A stretch of 47,491 bases of DNA from Clostridia bacterium (GCA_017475185.1 JAFVGB010000001.1:1-47491); one strand, 5' to 3'. Positions 24,691-32,308 are shown, counted from the first letter of the stretch. Notes: generated from the letters alone by a model not told the origin. Numbers and translations are program-made.

Positions 24691-24831
24691 AAATTTCGTT
24701 TATATTTTGTTTCTAAGACGTTTTTATTATTGACTTGATAAATTATAAAAATTTAATACACACAAAATAAACATTAAAAAATAATATATTTTTTTAACAT
24801 TATATTAAAAATAAATAGGAGAAATTAAAAA
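24691..24831 (+). promoter_or_regulatory. Leader of the tail-tube gene
   Basis: 141 nt of AT-rich sequence with no consensus promoter pair. A good ATAGGAGAAATTAAAA ribosome-binding region directly precedes ATG 24832, in keeping with high expression of a major structural protein. Confidence 0.35.
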
Positions 24832-25605
24832 ATGGCTAAGACAGTTAGTGCAACATTAGGAAATGAAAGCGATACCACGTTATTGTGCGCCTATCCAGCG
24901 GTGGCAATGTGGAAAGTATCCAGCGGCACTTTAGTTCCTTTATATAGTTTTTATGATACAGGCGATACGACAACAACATGGGCGGCAGATCCATCCAGTA
25001 CATCTGGTTCAGAAGCTACAAACTATGAAATAACAGCAGGCGACGGCACGGTGGTTCAGTTCCCAAAAAATACAAGACGCATCGATGGTACAGACGGCAC
25101 TTTAGTTACTACAAGTTCTACAAGTGATGGTAACTTCTCAAACGTAGGTACAATGCAATTTACAGCACAATTTGCGCCAAAAGCATATTCAGGTGCTTCA
25201 TTTGCAAAACAAACATGGTCAAGTTTCATAAATCAATTAACACAAGGCACTACGCCAGTAAGAGATATGGAATTATTGGTTGCAATGCCGACAGGTCAAA
25301 CATACACTGATATAAACACAAATAATACTGGTACTGGTCAAGTTGATGGTTGGATTTTCATGTTTGGCAAAATTAATTCTGATATTACAGTACAAGCAGG
25401 CAGTGCAAATCCAACAAACTTACAAATAACACTTGCATCATATCGTCCGCATGGAATAGATGCAGAAGATATAGGAGGCTTAACTTCAATTGCTTTGTTA
25501 GTTCCAGATGGTACACAAACAGGCATCACCGTTTCTACACCTTCTTTAACAAGTGATGATGCGGCAGTTCTTTTGGCAGGAAAAATTTTACTAAAAGCTA
25601 ATTAA
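24832..25605 (+). CDS. Major tail (tube) protein candidate
   Basis: This 257-aa protein is Thr/Ser/Gly/Ala-rich and beta-type, with an abrupt change of codon use to more C/G than its neighbours. It has N-Y-E-I-T-A-G-D-G-T-V-V-Q-F-P, M-Q-F-T-A-Q-F-A-P-K-A-Y, D-M-E-L-L-V-A-M-P-T-G and a C-terminal Ig-like stretch (G-I-T-V-S-T-P-S-L-T-S-D). Composition, strong ribosome-binding site and its own terminator fit an abundant tube protein. A tail-sheath or accessory head protein is less likely. Confidence 0.62.
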   Translation: MAKTVSATLGNESDTTLLCAYPAVAMWKVSSGTLVPLYSFYDTGDTTTTWAADPSSTSGSEATNYEITAGDGTVVQFPKNTRRIDGTDGTLVTTSSTSDGNFSNVGTMQFTAQFAPKAYSGASFAKQTWSSFINQLTQGTTPVRDMELLVAMPTGQTYTDINTNNTGTGQVDGWIFMFGKINSDITVQAGSANPTNLQITLASYRPHGIDAEDIGGLTSIALLVPDGTQTGITVSTPSLTSDDAAVLLAGKILLKAN

Positions 25606-25660
25606 TATATTGAATATCTTATAAAGTTGGTTTATTTAATTATTTAATATTATTATTAGA

Positions 25661-25690
25661 GGGAATTATGAGTACTTTGTAATTCCCTTT
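25661..25690 (+). terminator. Terminator after tail-tube gene
   Basis: GGGAATTA...TAATTCCC (25661-25687) followed by seven or more T. It would set the tail-tube transcript apart from the tail-tip genes. Confidence 0.8.
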
Positions 25691-25715
25691 TTTTATAAAA
25701 CTATTTATTTTTAAT

Positions 25716-28610
25716 ATGGATTTTATATTTCAAACATACAAAAGACAAGAGACTAATTTTGGCAATAAGTATATTTGTTTTATTGTATCCAAAGACTTAA
25801 AACATTTATACGCAGGCGGCAATAACTACATACAAACAAATATATTTCAATTATCATCTATAAAAAAAGATTTGGAAAATAATAAAGGTGGTTTCGTCTC
25901 GGACTCTGTTTCTTTTTCGTGCATAGATTATGAAGATATGTACACATTAAGCAGCGGCAATCTTATTGCAAACAACGATGCTAAATGTATTCATTTTATA
26001 CTACAAAATATAGAAAATTGTTTTTGCAGTATATTTATGAGCAATGAAAATTTTATAATTAATAATGGAATAAATTATAATGAGCTTATAGAAGATAATT
26101 TATTATATTTAGGCAAGTTAGACGCAAAAATAACAAGTACGGATTTGAAATGGTTGTATAATGAATACTCAAGCGACCGCCGACCATCTAAAGAGTATAA
26201 ATTTAATAGTAAAAGTCTTGACGCTTCTTTATTGGAAGATTGTTTATTCAATGGCAGCATTCAAGATATACGCGGGTATGATATAAAAAACGTATATGAA
26301 AGGTTTGTAGAAAGTGAAGACTCGGCTGGCAATGCTTATTCTATGTTTAATAGTTATTGCAAATATAGATTATTTCATTTGCAAAAAGGGAACGACCGAG
26401 TTTTATATCCATCTTTTACGTATGGAATGATTAATTTATATGAATGTTTAAGAATATATTTAGAAACTTGTCAAGATTTAATAAATGAAAAGTATAATTT
26501 AACTGATGATGATTGTATTAGTGTAGTTTTAGATAATACTACATATAATGATACGAAATTAAAAGGTATAACGTGCAATTATAATGTAAAACATAAAGCA
26601 GGCACAAAAAACTATTTACGATGCGTGGACGCAATAGAAGCTACAAACAAACAATATGAATTATATATTACAGATGACGCAACAATAGATATATTAAATG
26701 CTGGGCATACTATATCAAGTAGAAATTCTGCGGCTGCTTTGTATATCCATAGAGGCATGATTTCAGGTGAGTTGATGAATGAAATATGGCTCGGCTACAC
26801 TTCTACAGATGGATCATATAGAAAAACATTAAAAGAAATAAAACTATTATTAGAAACTAATTCAGAAACTTTAACAGATGATGATAAAAAAGCAATAGAA
26901 GATTATCAAAAGAAATTAAATTATTCTAATTATTCTGATAGTTTATCATTTGAAAAACTATATAAAAATATGTTAGAATTATTGAATGCAGTTACACAAA
27001 GTTTAGGATTAAAACTAATAATAAAATTTACTGATCCAAATACAATTACAGTTTATCTAAAAAATAGAAGTCAATTATCCAGCAAGGCAATAAGTTTTAA
27101 GAGTTCGACAAGTTCAAATACAAATTATTCTTATAATTTAGGAAGCACTGATTATAAACATTACACACAAACGACCGTCAATACTTTTGGTGGTTTTAAC
27201 AATTTGCGTATACAGCCAGATGCAGGCTATATACCACAAGAAAAACTATATACGACTGAAACAGAGTATTTATTTTTTACAAACAAAGTTTTTGCAGACA
27301 GCAAGGTGATGTATGAAAAGTCGGACAGACTTCAAACAGACGAATTAATAAGACAAATAGATAAAGACAAACGAAAAATAGAAGCAATTTATAATTGTTT
27401 CAGCGTTACGCATCCGCCGATGCTTACATACGATGAGAATTATTTTTCATTTAGGAGAAGCGTATTAAACGACAAGTCAGTTTTAATTAATGTAACTGAT
27501 AGTATATCAAATAGTTTAACAGAGTATGCAGAAGATTATTATTATAATTTTCACTGGGGATTTTATCAAAGTATAGACTTTGAAGGCTATATATTAGAAG
27601 GCTTAACTTGTGAATATTTGCTTACTAATCTATTTATAAGAGCGAAAGCATCTTATTTTACTGATACTTACACTGATAATTATGGTGAGCTTATAGATGT
27701 AGAAAGTACTGATAAAACAGGTTTGTATTTTACTCGTCCTTTGGTTGGAATAAATGCAAATATCAATAATAATACTAAATGTTATACTACATTACATGAT
27801 TATTTAAATGATATATATGAATTAGATGCTTCTACATATACAACCGAAATAGATTTAGATATTCCTTATTGGTCAGCTTTTAGACAGGTTCTAAATAACA
27901 CAAATATAGATGTATTAGACATATCAATGTGTGATTTAGTAACATTAAAAAATTATACAATAGATGCAAACAATGTTTTAGTATCAAGTGATGCAACATA
28001 TTGTATAACTTCTATTGAAATAGATTTAACAAGACCAAACGTAAAATTGAAATTACAGAATAATAGTAAATTAGGTATGTATGATGTTAGTTTAGAATAT
28101 GAGCCAGTAATAATAGAAAATAATAATAATTTTGATGTATCAAATAAGAATATACAAGTCTATGAGGCAGGCGGACCAATTACGAAAGGTTATGCCGTCA
28201 GATCATACGTTGATAATAGAGACCAGTCTGTTGTTGAAATTGCAGAGTCTATATTTGATGATTACAAAGTAAACAACATAATTGGAATTGCCTTAAATGA
28301 TGCTTTAACAGGCGAGTTAGTACAAATTGCAACAGGCGGTGTGGTTAATGTTGATTTTGGAAATTCACCATGCGAAATTGGCAAAGAATTATATGTAAGA
28401 TATGGAGCAGGCGGTGTGCTTCCTGCCGACCAAACAGGCAATATAGGTTATGCTAATAGTAAATTAAATATATCATATCAAGATATTATAACAGCAAAAG
28501 ACAATAACAATTTGATACAAGACGAAAATTTATATGCTAAAATTGGTTTCGTAAAAAACAAAAATTCAATAGAAATAAATATATTAGAATACAAATACGA
28601 AGGAGAATAA
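25716..28610 (+). CDS. Large tail-tip / baseplate protein with C-terminal decoration-like domain
   Basis: This 964-aa protein is Tyr/Asn/Asp-rich without membrane helices. The N-terminal part starts F-I-F-Q-T-Y-K-R-Q-E-T, and the middle (residues 520-640) contains R-Q-I-D-K-D-K-R-K-I-E-A and F-H-W-G-F-Y-Q-S-I-D-F-E-G-Y. The last ~110 residues read like a capsid-cement (DUF2190-type) beta domain: I-T-K-G-Y-A-V-R, I-I-G-I-A-L-N-D-A-L-T-G-E-L-V-Q-I-A, G-G-V-V-N-V. With the two following genes it probably builds the tail tip and hub. Family not identified. Confidence 0.6.
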   Translation: MDFIFQTYKRQETNFGNKYICFIVSKDLKHLYAGGNNYIQTNIFQLSSIKKDLENNKGGFVSDSVSFSCIDYEDMYTLSSGNLIANNDAKCIHFILQNIENCFCSIFMSNENFIINNGINYNELIEDNLLYLGKLDAKITSTDLKWLYNEYSSDRRPSKEYKFNSKSLDASLLEDCLFNGSIQDIRGYDIKNVYERFVESEDSAGNAYSMFNSYCKYRLFHLQKGNDRVLYPSFTYGMINLYECLRIYLETCQDLINEKYNLTDDDCISVVLDNTTYNDTKLKGITCNYNVKHKAGTKNYLRCVDAIEATNKQYELYITDDATIDILNAGHTISSRNSAAALYIHRGMISGELMNEIWLGYTSTDGSYRKTLKEIKLLLETNSETLTDDDKKAIEDYQKKLNYSNYSDSLSFEKLYKNMLELLNAVTQSLGLKLIIKFTDPNTITVYLKNRSQLSSKAISFKSSTSSNTNYSYNLGSTDYKHYTQTTVNTFGGFNNLRIQPDAGYIPQEKLYTTETEYLFFTNKVFADSKVMYEKSDRLQTDELIRQIDKDKRKIEAIYNCFSVTHPPMLTYDENYFSFRRSVLNDKSVLINVTDSISNSLTEYAEDYYYNFHWGFYQSIDFEGYILEGLTCEYLLTNLFIRAKASYFTDTYTDNYGELIDVESTDKTGLYFTRPLVGINANINNNTKCYTTLHDYLNDIYELDASTYTTEIDLDIPYWSAFRQVLNNTNIDVLDISMCDLVTLKNYTIDANNVLVSSDATYCITSIEIDLTRPNVKLKLQNNSKLGMYDVSLEYEPVIIENNNNFDVSNKNIQVYEAGGPITKGYAVRSYVDNRDQSVVEIAESIFDDYKVNNIIGIALNDALTGELVQIATGGVVNVDFGNSPCEIGKELYVRYGAGGVLPADQTGNIGYANSKLNISYQDIITAKDNNNLIQDENLYAKIGFVKNKNSIEINILEYKYEGE

Positions 28611-28612
28611 AT

Positions 28613-28987
28613 ATGAATATCTATTTATCTACAAATGCAAACAATAGTTCGCCAGAATTATTTAAATGTTTAAGAAAATATACAAATGAAATAGAGTCTG
28701 CTTCTGATACGAGCACCTGCTTAGATGGTACAATCGTAAAACATATAAAGTATTATCATAGAAAACATAATATAACTATTGGAGCAGATGTATTAAGCAA
28801 TAATAGTAAACTTAATTACTTAAATAGTTTTTTAGTATCTCCTATAAAAAAATTATCTTTTGATGGTACAAATTATGTAAATGTAATAATGAATGCTGAG
28901 ACCTTAAATTTATCATACGTGGATAATTTAGACTTTTTAAGAGAAGCTACAATAACATTTATAGAAACAAAAGCAGGAGGCAATTAG
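28613..28987 (+). CDS. Hypothetical tail-tip protein (124 aa)
   Basis: Not recognised. A compact alpha/beta protein with S-P-E-L-F-K-C-L-R-K-Y near 13-23 and a basic middle (I-K-Y-Y-H-R-K-H-N-I-T). AAGGAG lies 8 nt before the start. It is separated from the genes on either side by 1-2 nt, so it is one transcription unit with the 964-aa protein. Confidence 0.6.
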   Translation: MNIYLSTNANNSSPELFKCLRKYTNEIESASDTSTCLDGTIVKHIKYYHRKHNITIGADVLSNNSKLNYLNSFLVSPIKKLSFDGTNYVNVIMNAETLNLSYVDNLDFLREATITFIETKAGGN

Positions 28988-28988
28988 A

Positions 28989-29609
28989 ATGAGCGTTACG
29001 TTAGATAAAATTTTAGGCAGTATATTAATGCTTCCTATAACAAGTGCAAGATTTTATTCTAATCCAATAATAGAAAGTGAAGTTATAACAGGTTATACAA
29101 ACGATTTAAAAATTTTATATCCAGAGTTGGAAAGCAGTTATAATTTTCCATCTAAAAGCGTTATAGATAGTAAAGGTATGCAAAGAACATACGGCTGGGA
29201 TTTTGAATTTAGTGTTTACGTTCCTAATAATAATTTTTATAAAGATACAACAAGTGCAGGATTACATGGACAAGGTTTTAATATGCTTTTAGAATTACAA
29301 AAATTAATAAATTATGGTTCTTGTTTATTAGATTTAAGACTTGGCAACGTTCCTGATGGTTCGCAATTATTAGTTGATGAGAATTTGCCGTTGGGCGACC
29401 AGGAGGCGCCAACAAATATAAATTTTTCATTATTAAGACATATAATAATAAAAAAAGGAAGTATAAGTTATTCAGTTGAAAGTGTAGAAAACCGACCACG
29501 TACAAAGATAACATATAAAACATTCTTAAACTCTTTAACAGATCCAAATGAAATAGAATATACAGGTACGGAATACGTGGATACAGAACCGCCAGAAGAA
29601 ACTACATAA
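28989..29609 (+). CDS. Hypothetical tail-tip protein (206 aa)
   Basis: Not recognised. A mainly beta protein with L-P-I-T-S-A-R-F-Y-S-N-P near 14-25, a G-W-D-F-E-F-S-V-Y-V-P segment near 74-84 and an acidic Glu/Pro/Thr-rich tail. It is the last protein gene of the plus-strand structural block. The RNA array promoter at 29618 begins 9 nt after its stop. Confidence 0.6.
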   Translation: MSVTLDKILGSILMLPITSARFYSNPIIESEVITGYTNDLKILYPELESSYNFPSKSVIDSKGMQRTYGWDFEFSVYVPNNNFYKDTTSAGLHGQGFNMLLELQKLINYGSCLLDLRLGNVPDGSQLLVDENLPLGDQEAPTNINFSLLRHIIIKKGSISYSVESVENRPRTKITYKTFLNSLTDPNEIEYTGTEYVDTEPPEETT

Positions 29610-29617
29610 AAAACAAT

Positions 29618-29648
29618 TTGATTTTTAATTAAAAAAGTGTTATTTTTG
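29618..29648 (+). promoter_or_regulatory. Array promoter P1
   Basis: TTG 29618-29620, 20 nt, TATTTTTG 29641-29648. Confidence 0.8.
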
Positions 29649-29952
29649 TATATAACTAATTAACAATTTTTATTAACTAATTAACAAATCCTTAAACATT
29701 TAATTTAATAATCTGTTTTTTGATTTATATTTCATCACCATTGAATGATTTCTTTTGAATAAAATAGCTTAAAATTTTTTAGGTTATGAAATTATGAAAG
29801 TATTTCAAAGTAATATGAAAGATATTAGAAAACACTAAGAATAACTTAAGATGTTTATAAGAAAGGTTTTTTTAATAACAATAGTAAATTAGTTGTGTGT
29901 GTGAAAATAGGAAGGCGCAGCGAGTATCTACGCCTATTATTACACAAAATAT

Positions 29953-30027
29953 CGCGGGGTGGTGTAATTGGTAAACACGCGAGGCTGTGTACCTTGTTAG
30001 CTGGGAGTTCGAGTCTCCCCCCTGCTA
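29953..30027 (+). tRNA. tRNA-like element 1, anticodon loop reads GUG (His-like)
   Basis: A full cloverleaf can be drawn: acceptor CGCGGGG / CCCTGCT, D stem GTGT/ACAC with AATTGGTAA loop, anticodon stem CGAGG/CCTTG with loop CTGTGTA, T stem GGGAG/CTCCC with TTCGAGT loop. Oddities: pair 1-72 is C-U (unpaired, as in initiator tRNAs), position 37 is U instead of a purine, the discriminator is A with no encoded CCA, and the G-1:C73 pair of real tRNA-His is missing. It may be a degenerate tRNA or a tRNA mimic. Confidence 0.6.
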
Positions 30028-30062
30028 CGAATTTAATTAATTATTGTTTAACTAAATAAAAT

Positions 30063-30085
30063 CCTGCCGTGTTTGGAGGGGCAGG
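30063..30085 (+). ncRNA. Hairpin B1 (conserved GUGUUUGGAGG loop)
   Basis: Stem CCTGCC/GGCAGG, loop GTGTTTGGAGG. See B2 and B3: loop kept, stem pairs exchanged. Confidence 0.75.
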
Positions 30086-30208
30086 TGTGACATATTTAGT
30101 AACACCTATTAATTATTTTTTCTAGACATAAATAATCAAATAATTCTTCAAATCAATATCATACTAATTTTAGTATGATATTTTTTTTATTCTGCAATAA
30201 GAATTATT

Positions 30209-30238
30209 TTGTTATTGATTAGAAATTTATTATTTTTG
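30209..30238 (+). promoter_or_regulatory. Array promoter P2
   Basis: TTG 30209-30211, 19 nt, TATTTTTG 30231-30238. Confidence 0.85.
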
Positions 30239-30337
30239 TATTGTCTTTAGGTTTGATAGGTTTAATTTAACGACAACACAACATGACAAGGAGAATGCTT
30301 AGGAGGGTCGGCGTTCTCCTTTATTTATATATAACAT

Positions 30338-30411
30338 AGCGGGGTGATGTAATTGGTAAACATAGCAGGGTGGTTGCTTGCTTATTGTAGGTTCGAATCC
30401 TTCCTCCGCAA
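30338..30411 (+). tRNA. tRNA-like element 2, anticodon loop reads GGU (Thr-like)
   Basis: Cloverleaf: acceptor AGCGGGG / CTCCGCA, D stem ATGT/ACAT with the same AATTGGTAA loop, anticodon stem GCAGG/CTTGC with loop GTGGTTG, T arm GTAGG/CCTTC with TTCGAAT loop. Pair 1-72 is A-A (unpaired, as in element 1), positions 32/37/38 are G/U/G, and the T stem has a U-U mismatch. The discriminator A is followed by CA only. The unusual anticodon loop argues against a normal elongator tRNA. Confidence 0.55.
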
Positions 30412-30424
30412 CAAAAAATTTACT

Positions 30425-30454
30425 TTGTATTTTAATAAAAAAGAATTAATTTTG
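30425..30454 (+). promoter_or_regulatory. Array promoter P3 (TAATTTTG)
   Basis: TTG 30425-30427, 19 nt, TAATTTTG 30447-30454; a variant -7 box that still fits TAnnTTTG, 33 nt ahead of hairpin B2. Confidence 0.7.
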
Positions 30455-30486
30455 CAGTATAATTATTATGTTTAACTAATTAAAAT

Positions 30487-30510
30487 CGCGCCGATGTTTG
30501 GAGGGGCGCG
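30487..30510 (+). ncRNA. Hairpin B2 (conserved GAUGUUUGGAGG loop)
   Basis: Stem CGCGCC/GGCGCG, loop GATGTTTGGAGG (12 nt; one extra A against B1 and B3). Confidence 0.75.
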
Positions 30511-30612
30511 TGGTTAAGGTTTGACATACTAACTTCCTGTAAAATTTTTTTATAATATTTAACATTGTTTGAATGAAATATCATACTATTCCAGTATGAT
30601 ATTTTTTTTATT

Positions 30613-30642
30613 TTGTAATTAATTAGAAAAATGTTATTTTTG
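30613..30642 (+). promoter_or_regulatory. Array promoter P4
   Basis: TTG 30613-30615, 19 nt, TATTTTTG 30635-30642. Confidence 0.85.
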
Positions 30643-30648
30643 TATTAC

Positions 30649-30795
30649 AATTAATTTAATATGTTTAACAAACTTAAATCGTACCGTGTTTGGAGGGGTA
30701 CGTGTGTTGGGGGTTTGGATAGACATAACTACCTATTATTTTGTTTTGTAAAATTTAATTTTCTTAAGAAGGATAAATAATTTATCCTTCTTTTT
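30649..30795 (+). ncRNA. RNA unit 3: hairpin B3 and terminator, no tRNA-like element
   Basis: Leader ATTACAATTAATTTAATATG, TTTAACAAACTTAAATC, then hairpin B3 (30680-30702), a GACATA box, and a strong terminator AAGAAGGATAAA/TTTATCCTTCTT (30766-30777 with 30781-30792) plus T-run. This shows the minimal cassette: promoter, B hairpin, terminator. Confidence 0.75.
30680..30702 (+). ncRNA. Hairpin B3 (conserved GUGUUUGGAGG loop)
   Basis: Stem CGTACC/GGTACG, loop GTGTTTGGAGG identical to B1. Confidence 0.75.
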
Positions 30796-30953
30796 AATAA
30801 GAGTTTCCAAAACGGAAGGTGCAGGTGGTTGCTCTTCTGCATCTATAAAACATAAATGTTTTTTTCATATTTATAATAAAATTAAATTATTAAAAATAGT
30901 ATTAGACTGATTTTTATTTTTAGCAATAGATTAAAATTCTATTGCTTTTTTTA
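30796..30953 (+). ncRNA. Structured segment between units 3 and 4
   Basis: Contains TTCC/GGAA with loop AAAAC (about 30805-30817) and GGTGCAG/CTGCATC (30818-30824 with 30837-30843) with loop GTGGTTGCTCTT. It ends with the terminator AGCAATAGA/TCTATTGCT (30922-30930 with 30938-30946). No promoter of its own was found, so it may be read-through from unit 3. The loop word GTGGTTG recurs in unit 5 and in tRNA-like element 2. Confidence 0.5.
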
Positions 30954-30955
30954 TT

Positions 30956-30985
30956 TTGTTATTTCAAAAATAATTATTATTTTTG
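30956..30985 (+). promoter_or_regulatory. Array promoter P5
   Basis: TTG 30956-30958, 19 nt, TATTTTTG 30978-30985. Confidence 0.85.
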
Positions 30986-30991
30986 TATATA

Positions 30992-31180
30992 AATTTTTTC
31001 GTAATTAACAATTTTTTTAACTATTAAATCCCTTGTAATAGGGACTTCTTACAGAAGAGTTATACGTAGAAAAGAATATAACTAATGGTAGAATTAAAGT
31101 GTTAAAGAAAAATTTTGAAATGTAGTAAAAAAAAAGAAAAAAGGGATGACAGAGAGGTTTTCATGCCTCTCTTTTTTTTT
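30992..31180 (+). ncRNA. RNA unit 4 (about 190 nt)
   Basis: The leader ends TTTTAACTATTAAATC. Stems: TCCC/GGGA (31029-31032 with 31041-31044), AGTTATA/TATAACT (31058-31064 with 31077-31083), then the terminator AGAGAGG/CCTCTCT (31151-31157 with 31166-31172) followed by a T run. No plausible coding frame. Confidence 0.7.
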
Positions 31181-31201
31181 CTAAAAATTCTCAAAAAAAT
31201 T

Positions 31202-31231
31202 TTGTTATTTATAAAAAAGTTATTATTTTTG
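31202..31231 (+). promoter_or_regulatory. Array promoter P6
   Basis: TTG 31202-31204, 19 nt, TATTTTTG 31224-31231. Confidence 0.85.
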
Positions 31232-31237
31232 TAACAT

Positions 31238-31512
31238 ATTTGATTTTCGATTTGCAGTTAGCGATAACTGGAGATTCAAACTGACTGATTCATAAGAGGT
31301 GGTTGTTACAGCTCGCCGCCTCTTATACTGGCAATAATTTATTATTTATTGTATAGATATAACTTAAAAATTGCGTTCCATTAAGTTATCATGTTCACCT
31401 TATTCTCATAGAGTGTTATTTTGGCGGGACACTTTGTGAGTATATGCAGTAAGAAAAAGAGACAAGTTCCCTTATTAGGTTTATTACTCTTTCTTCAGCT
31501 TGTCTCTTTCTC
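31238..31512 (+). ncRNA. RNA unit 5: five consecutive hairpins (about 275 nt)
   Basis: Stems in order: CAGTTA-GCGA-TAACTG (31255-31270, GNRA loop); ATAAGAGG/CCTCTTAT (31292-31299 with 31319-31326); ATAACTTAA/TTAAGTTAT (31359-31367 with 31381-31389); CTCATAGAGTGT/ACACTTTGTGAG (31405-31416 with 31429-31440, two G-U pairs); AAAGAGACAAG/CTTGTCTCTTT (31456-31466 with 31499-31509). This is the most structured RNA of the array and very unlikely by chance. Confidence 0.8.
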
Positions 31513-31664
31513 TTAAAAAAGACAGCAATATTTTTTTAATTCTTATATAATCTTTAAATAATTTTTTCATATACTTTTAACATTATTTGTTTATAAAAAT
31601 TTATTTTTTGATATACTTTTGATTTTTTCATGGCTAACAGAACCTACAAAGGTTCTGTTTTTTT
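31513..31664 (+). ncRNA. Segment ending in terminator, weak promoter
   Basis: The terminator AACAGAACC/GGTTCTGTT (31636-31644 with 31651-31659) has a long T-run. The only -7-like box is TACTTTTG (31614-31621) without a TTG at the right distance. It may belong to unit 5 read-through. Confidence 0.4.
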
Positions 31665-31677
31665 ATGCAAAATTATT

Positions 31678-31707
31678 TTGTTTTTAATAAAACTTTTTGT
31701 ATTTTTG
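31678..31707 (+). promoter_or_regulatory. Array promoter P7
   Basis: TTG 31678-31680, 19 nt, TATTTTTG 31700-31707. Confidence 0.85.
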
Positions 31708-31713
31708 TAATAC

Positions 31714-31956
31714 AATTAATTAACATTTTTTTTAACAAATAATTTTTTATATTTCTATTAAATCTATACATAAATATATTAAAATATGTTATTTGATATC
31801 CTGCTTTATCTATTAATCAGTGCCAATTAAATAAGTTTATCATAATAGAAAAGCAAAAAATGTTATTAAATGTAGTTAATATATATAAAATCATATAACC
31901 AGAATAATAATGAGCAACAGAATTATTAAAGATTTTTAATAATTCTGTTTTTTTAT
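31714..31956 (+). ncRNA. RNA unit 6 (about 240 nt)
   Basis: Shares the ATACAATTAATTAACA leader. Otherwise AT-rich. Ends with a perfect 15-bp terminator stem AACAGAATTATTAAA / TTTAATAATTCTGTT (31916-31930 with 31935-31949) and a T-run. Confidence 0.65.
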
Positions 31957-31971
31957 TTGCTCCAGAATTGT

Positions 31972-32082
31972 TATTTTTGTACAATAATTAACTATTTATT
32001 CAAAATTTCAATTAAATGGTTTAATTTTTGATTCAGTATTATTTATATATCATTTAGCAGGAAGCCGCTCCTGCTTTTTTTA
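31972..32082 (+). ncRNA. RNA unit 7 (about 100 nt) with its -7 box
   Basis: TATTTTTG 31972-31979 (no TTG at -33). The transcript ends in AGCAGGA/TCCTGCT (32056-32062 with 32069-32075) plus T-run. Leader ACAATAATTAACTATT resembles the other units. Confidence 0.6.
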
Positions 32083-32093
32083 TATAAAAAGTT

Positions 32094-32123
32094 TTGTTAT
32101 TTGAAAGAAAATTATTATTTTTG
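32094..32123 (+). promoter_or_regulatory. Array promoter P9
   Basis: TTG 32094-32096, 19 nt, TATTTTTG 32116-32123. Confidence 0.85.
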
Positions 32124-32129
32124 TATATA

Positions 32130-32276
32130 ATTATTTTTGTTTAACTAATTAAATATAATTGCTTATCAATTTTATTTATTTAACTCTCAAATTATATAAA
32201 GACTTAAACATAAATAATTGCAAGTGTTCGGCTAATTGGAAATTTAGGGAAGCGAAAAACTTCCCTTATTTTTTGA
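32130..32276 (+). ncRNA. RNA unit 8 (about 145 nt)
   Basis: The leader includes TTTAACTAATTAAATATAATTG. Terminator AGGGAAG/CTTCCCT (32246-32252 with 32260-32266) followed by TATTTTTT. The 61-codon frame that spans it is not credible as a gene because it reads through the terminator and the next promoter. Confidence 0.7.
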
Positions 32277-32302
32277 AATTTATTAAAAATTTATTATTTT
32301 TG
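32273..32302 (+). promoter_or_regulatory. Array promoter P10
   Basis: TTG 32273-32275 (inside the T-tract of the previous terminator), 19 nt, TATTTTTG 32295-32302. Confidence 0.85.
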
Positions 32303-32308
32303 TTTATA

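Larger units (their letters stand above)
29655..30188 (+). ncRNA. RNA unit 1: hairpin A1, tRNA-like element, hairpin B1, terminator
   Basis: Starting from P1 there are about 250 nt of AT-rich leader. Then come hairpin A1 (AGGCG 29913-29917 / CGCCT 29931-29935), a tRNA-like element (29953-30027) and hairpin B1 (CCTGCC 30063-30068, loop GTGTTTGGAGG, GGCAGG 30080-30085). A GACATA box follows, then the terminator ATATCATACT/AGTATGATAT (30156-30165 with 30172-30181) plus a U-run. The long leader may hide a further processing site. The same order recurs in unit 2. Confidence 0.65.
30245..30609 (+). ncRNA. RNA unit 2: hairpin A2, tRNA-like element, second promoter, hairpin B2, terminator
   Basis: After P2 comes an 11-bp hairpin A2 (AAGGAGAATGC 30288-30298 / GCGTTCTCCTT 30311-30321) whose loop TTAGGAGGGTCG exposes AGGAGG. 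Next are the second tRNA-like element (30338-30411), a second promoter (TTG 30425-30427, 19 nt, TAATTTTG 30447-30454) and hairpin B2 (30487-30510). The terminator ATATCATACT/AGTATGATAT (30578-30587 with 30593-30602) has the same stem as unit 1 and a different loop. The order matches unit 1, so the two are duplicates. Confidence 0.7.
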
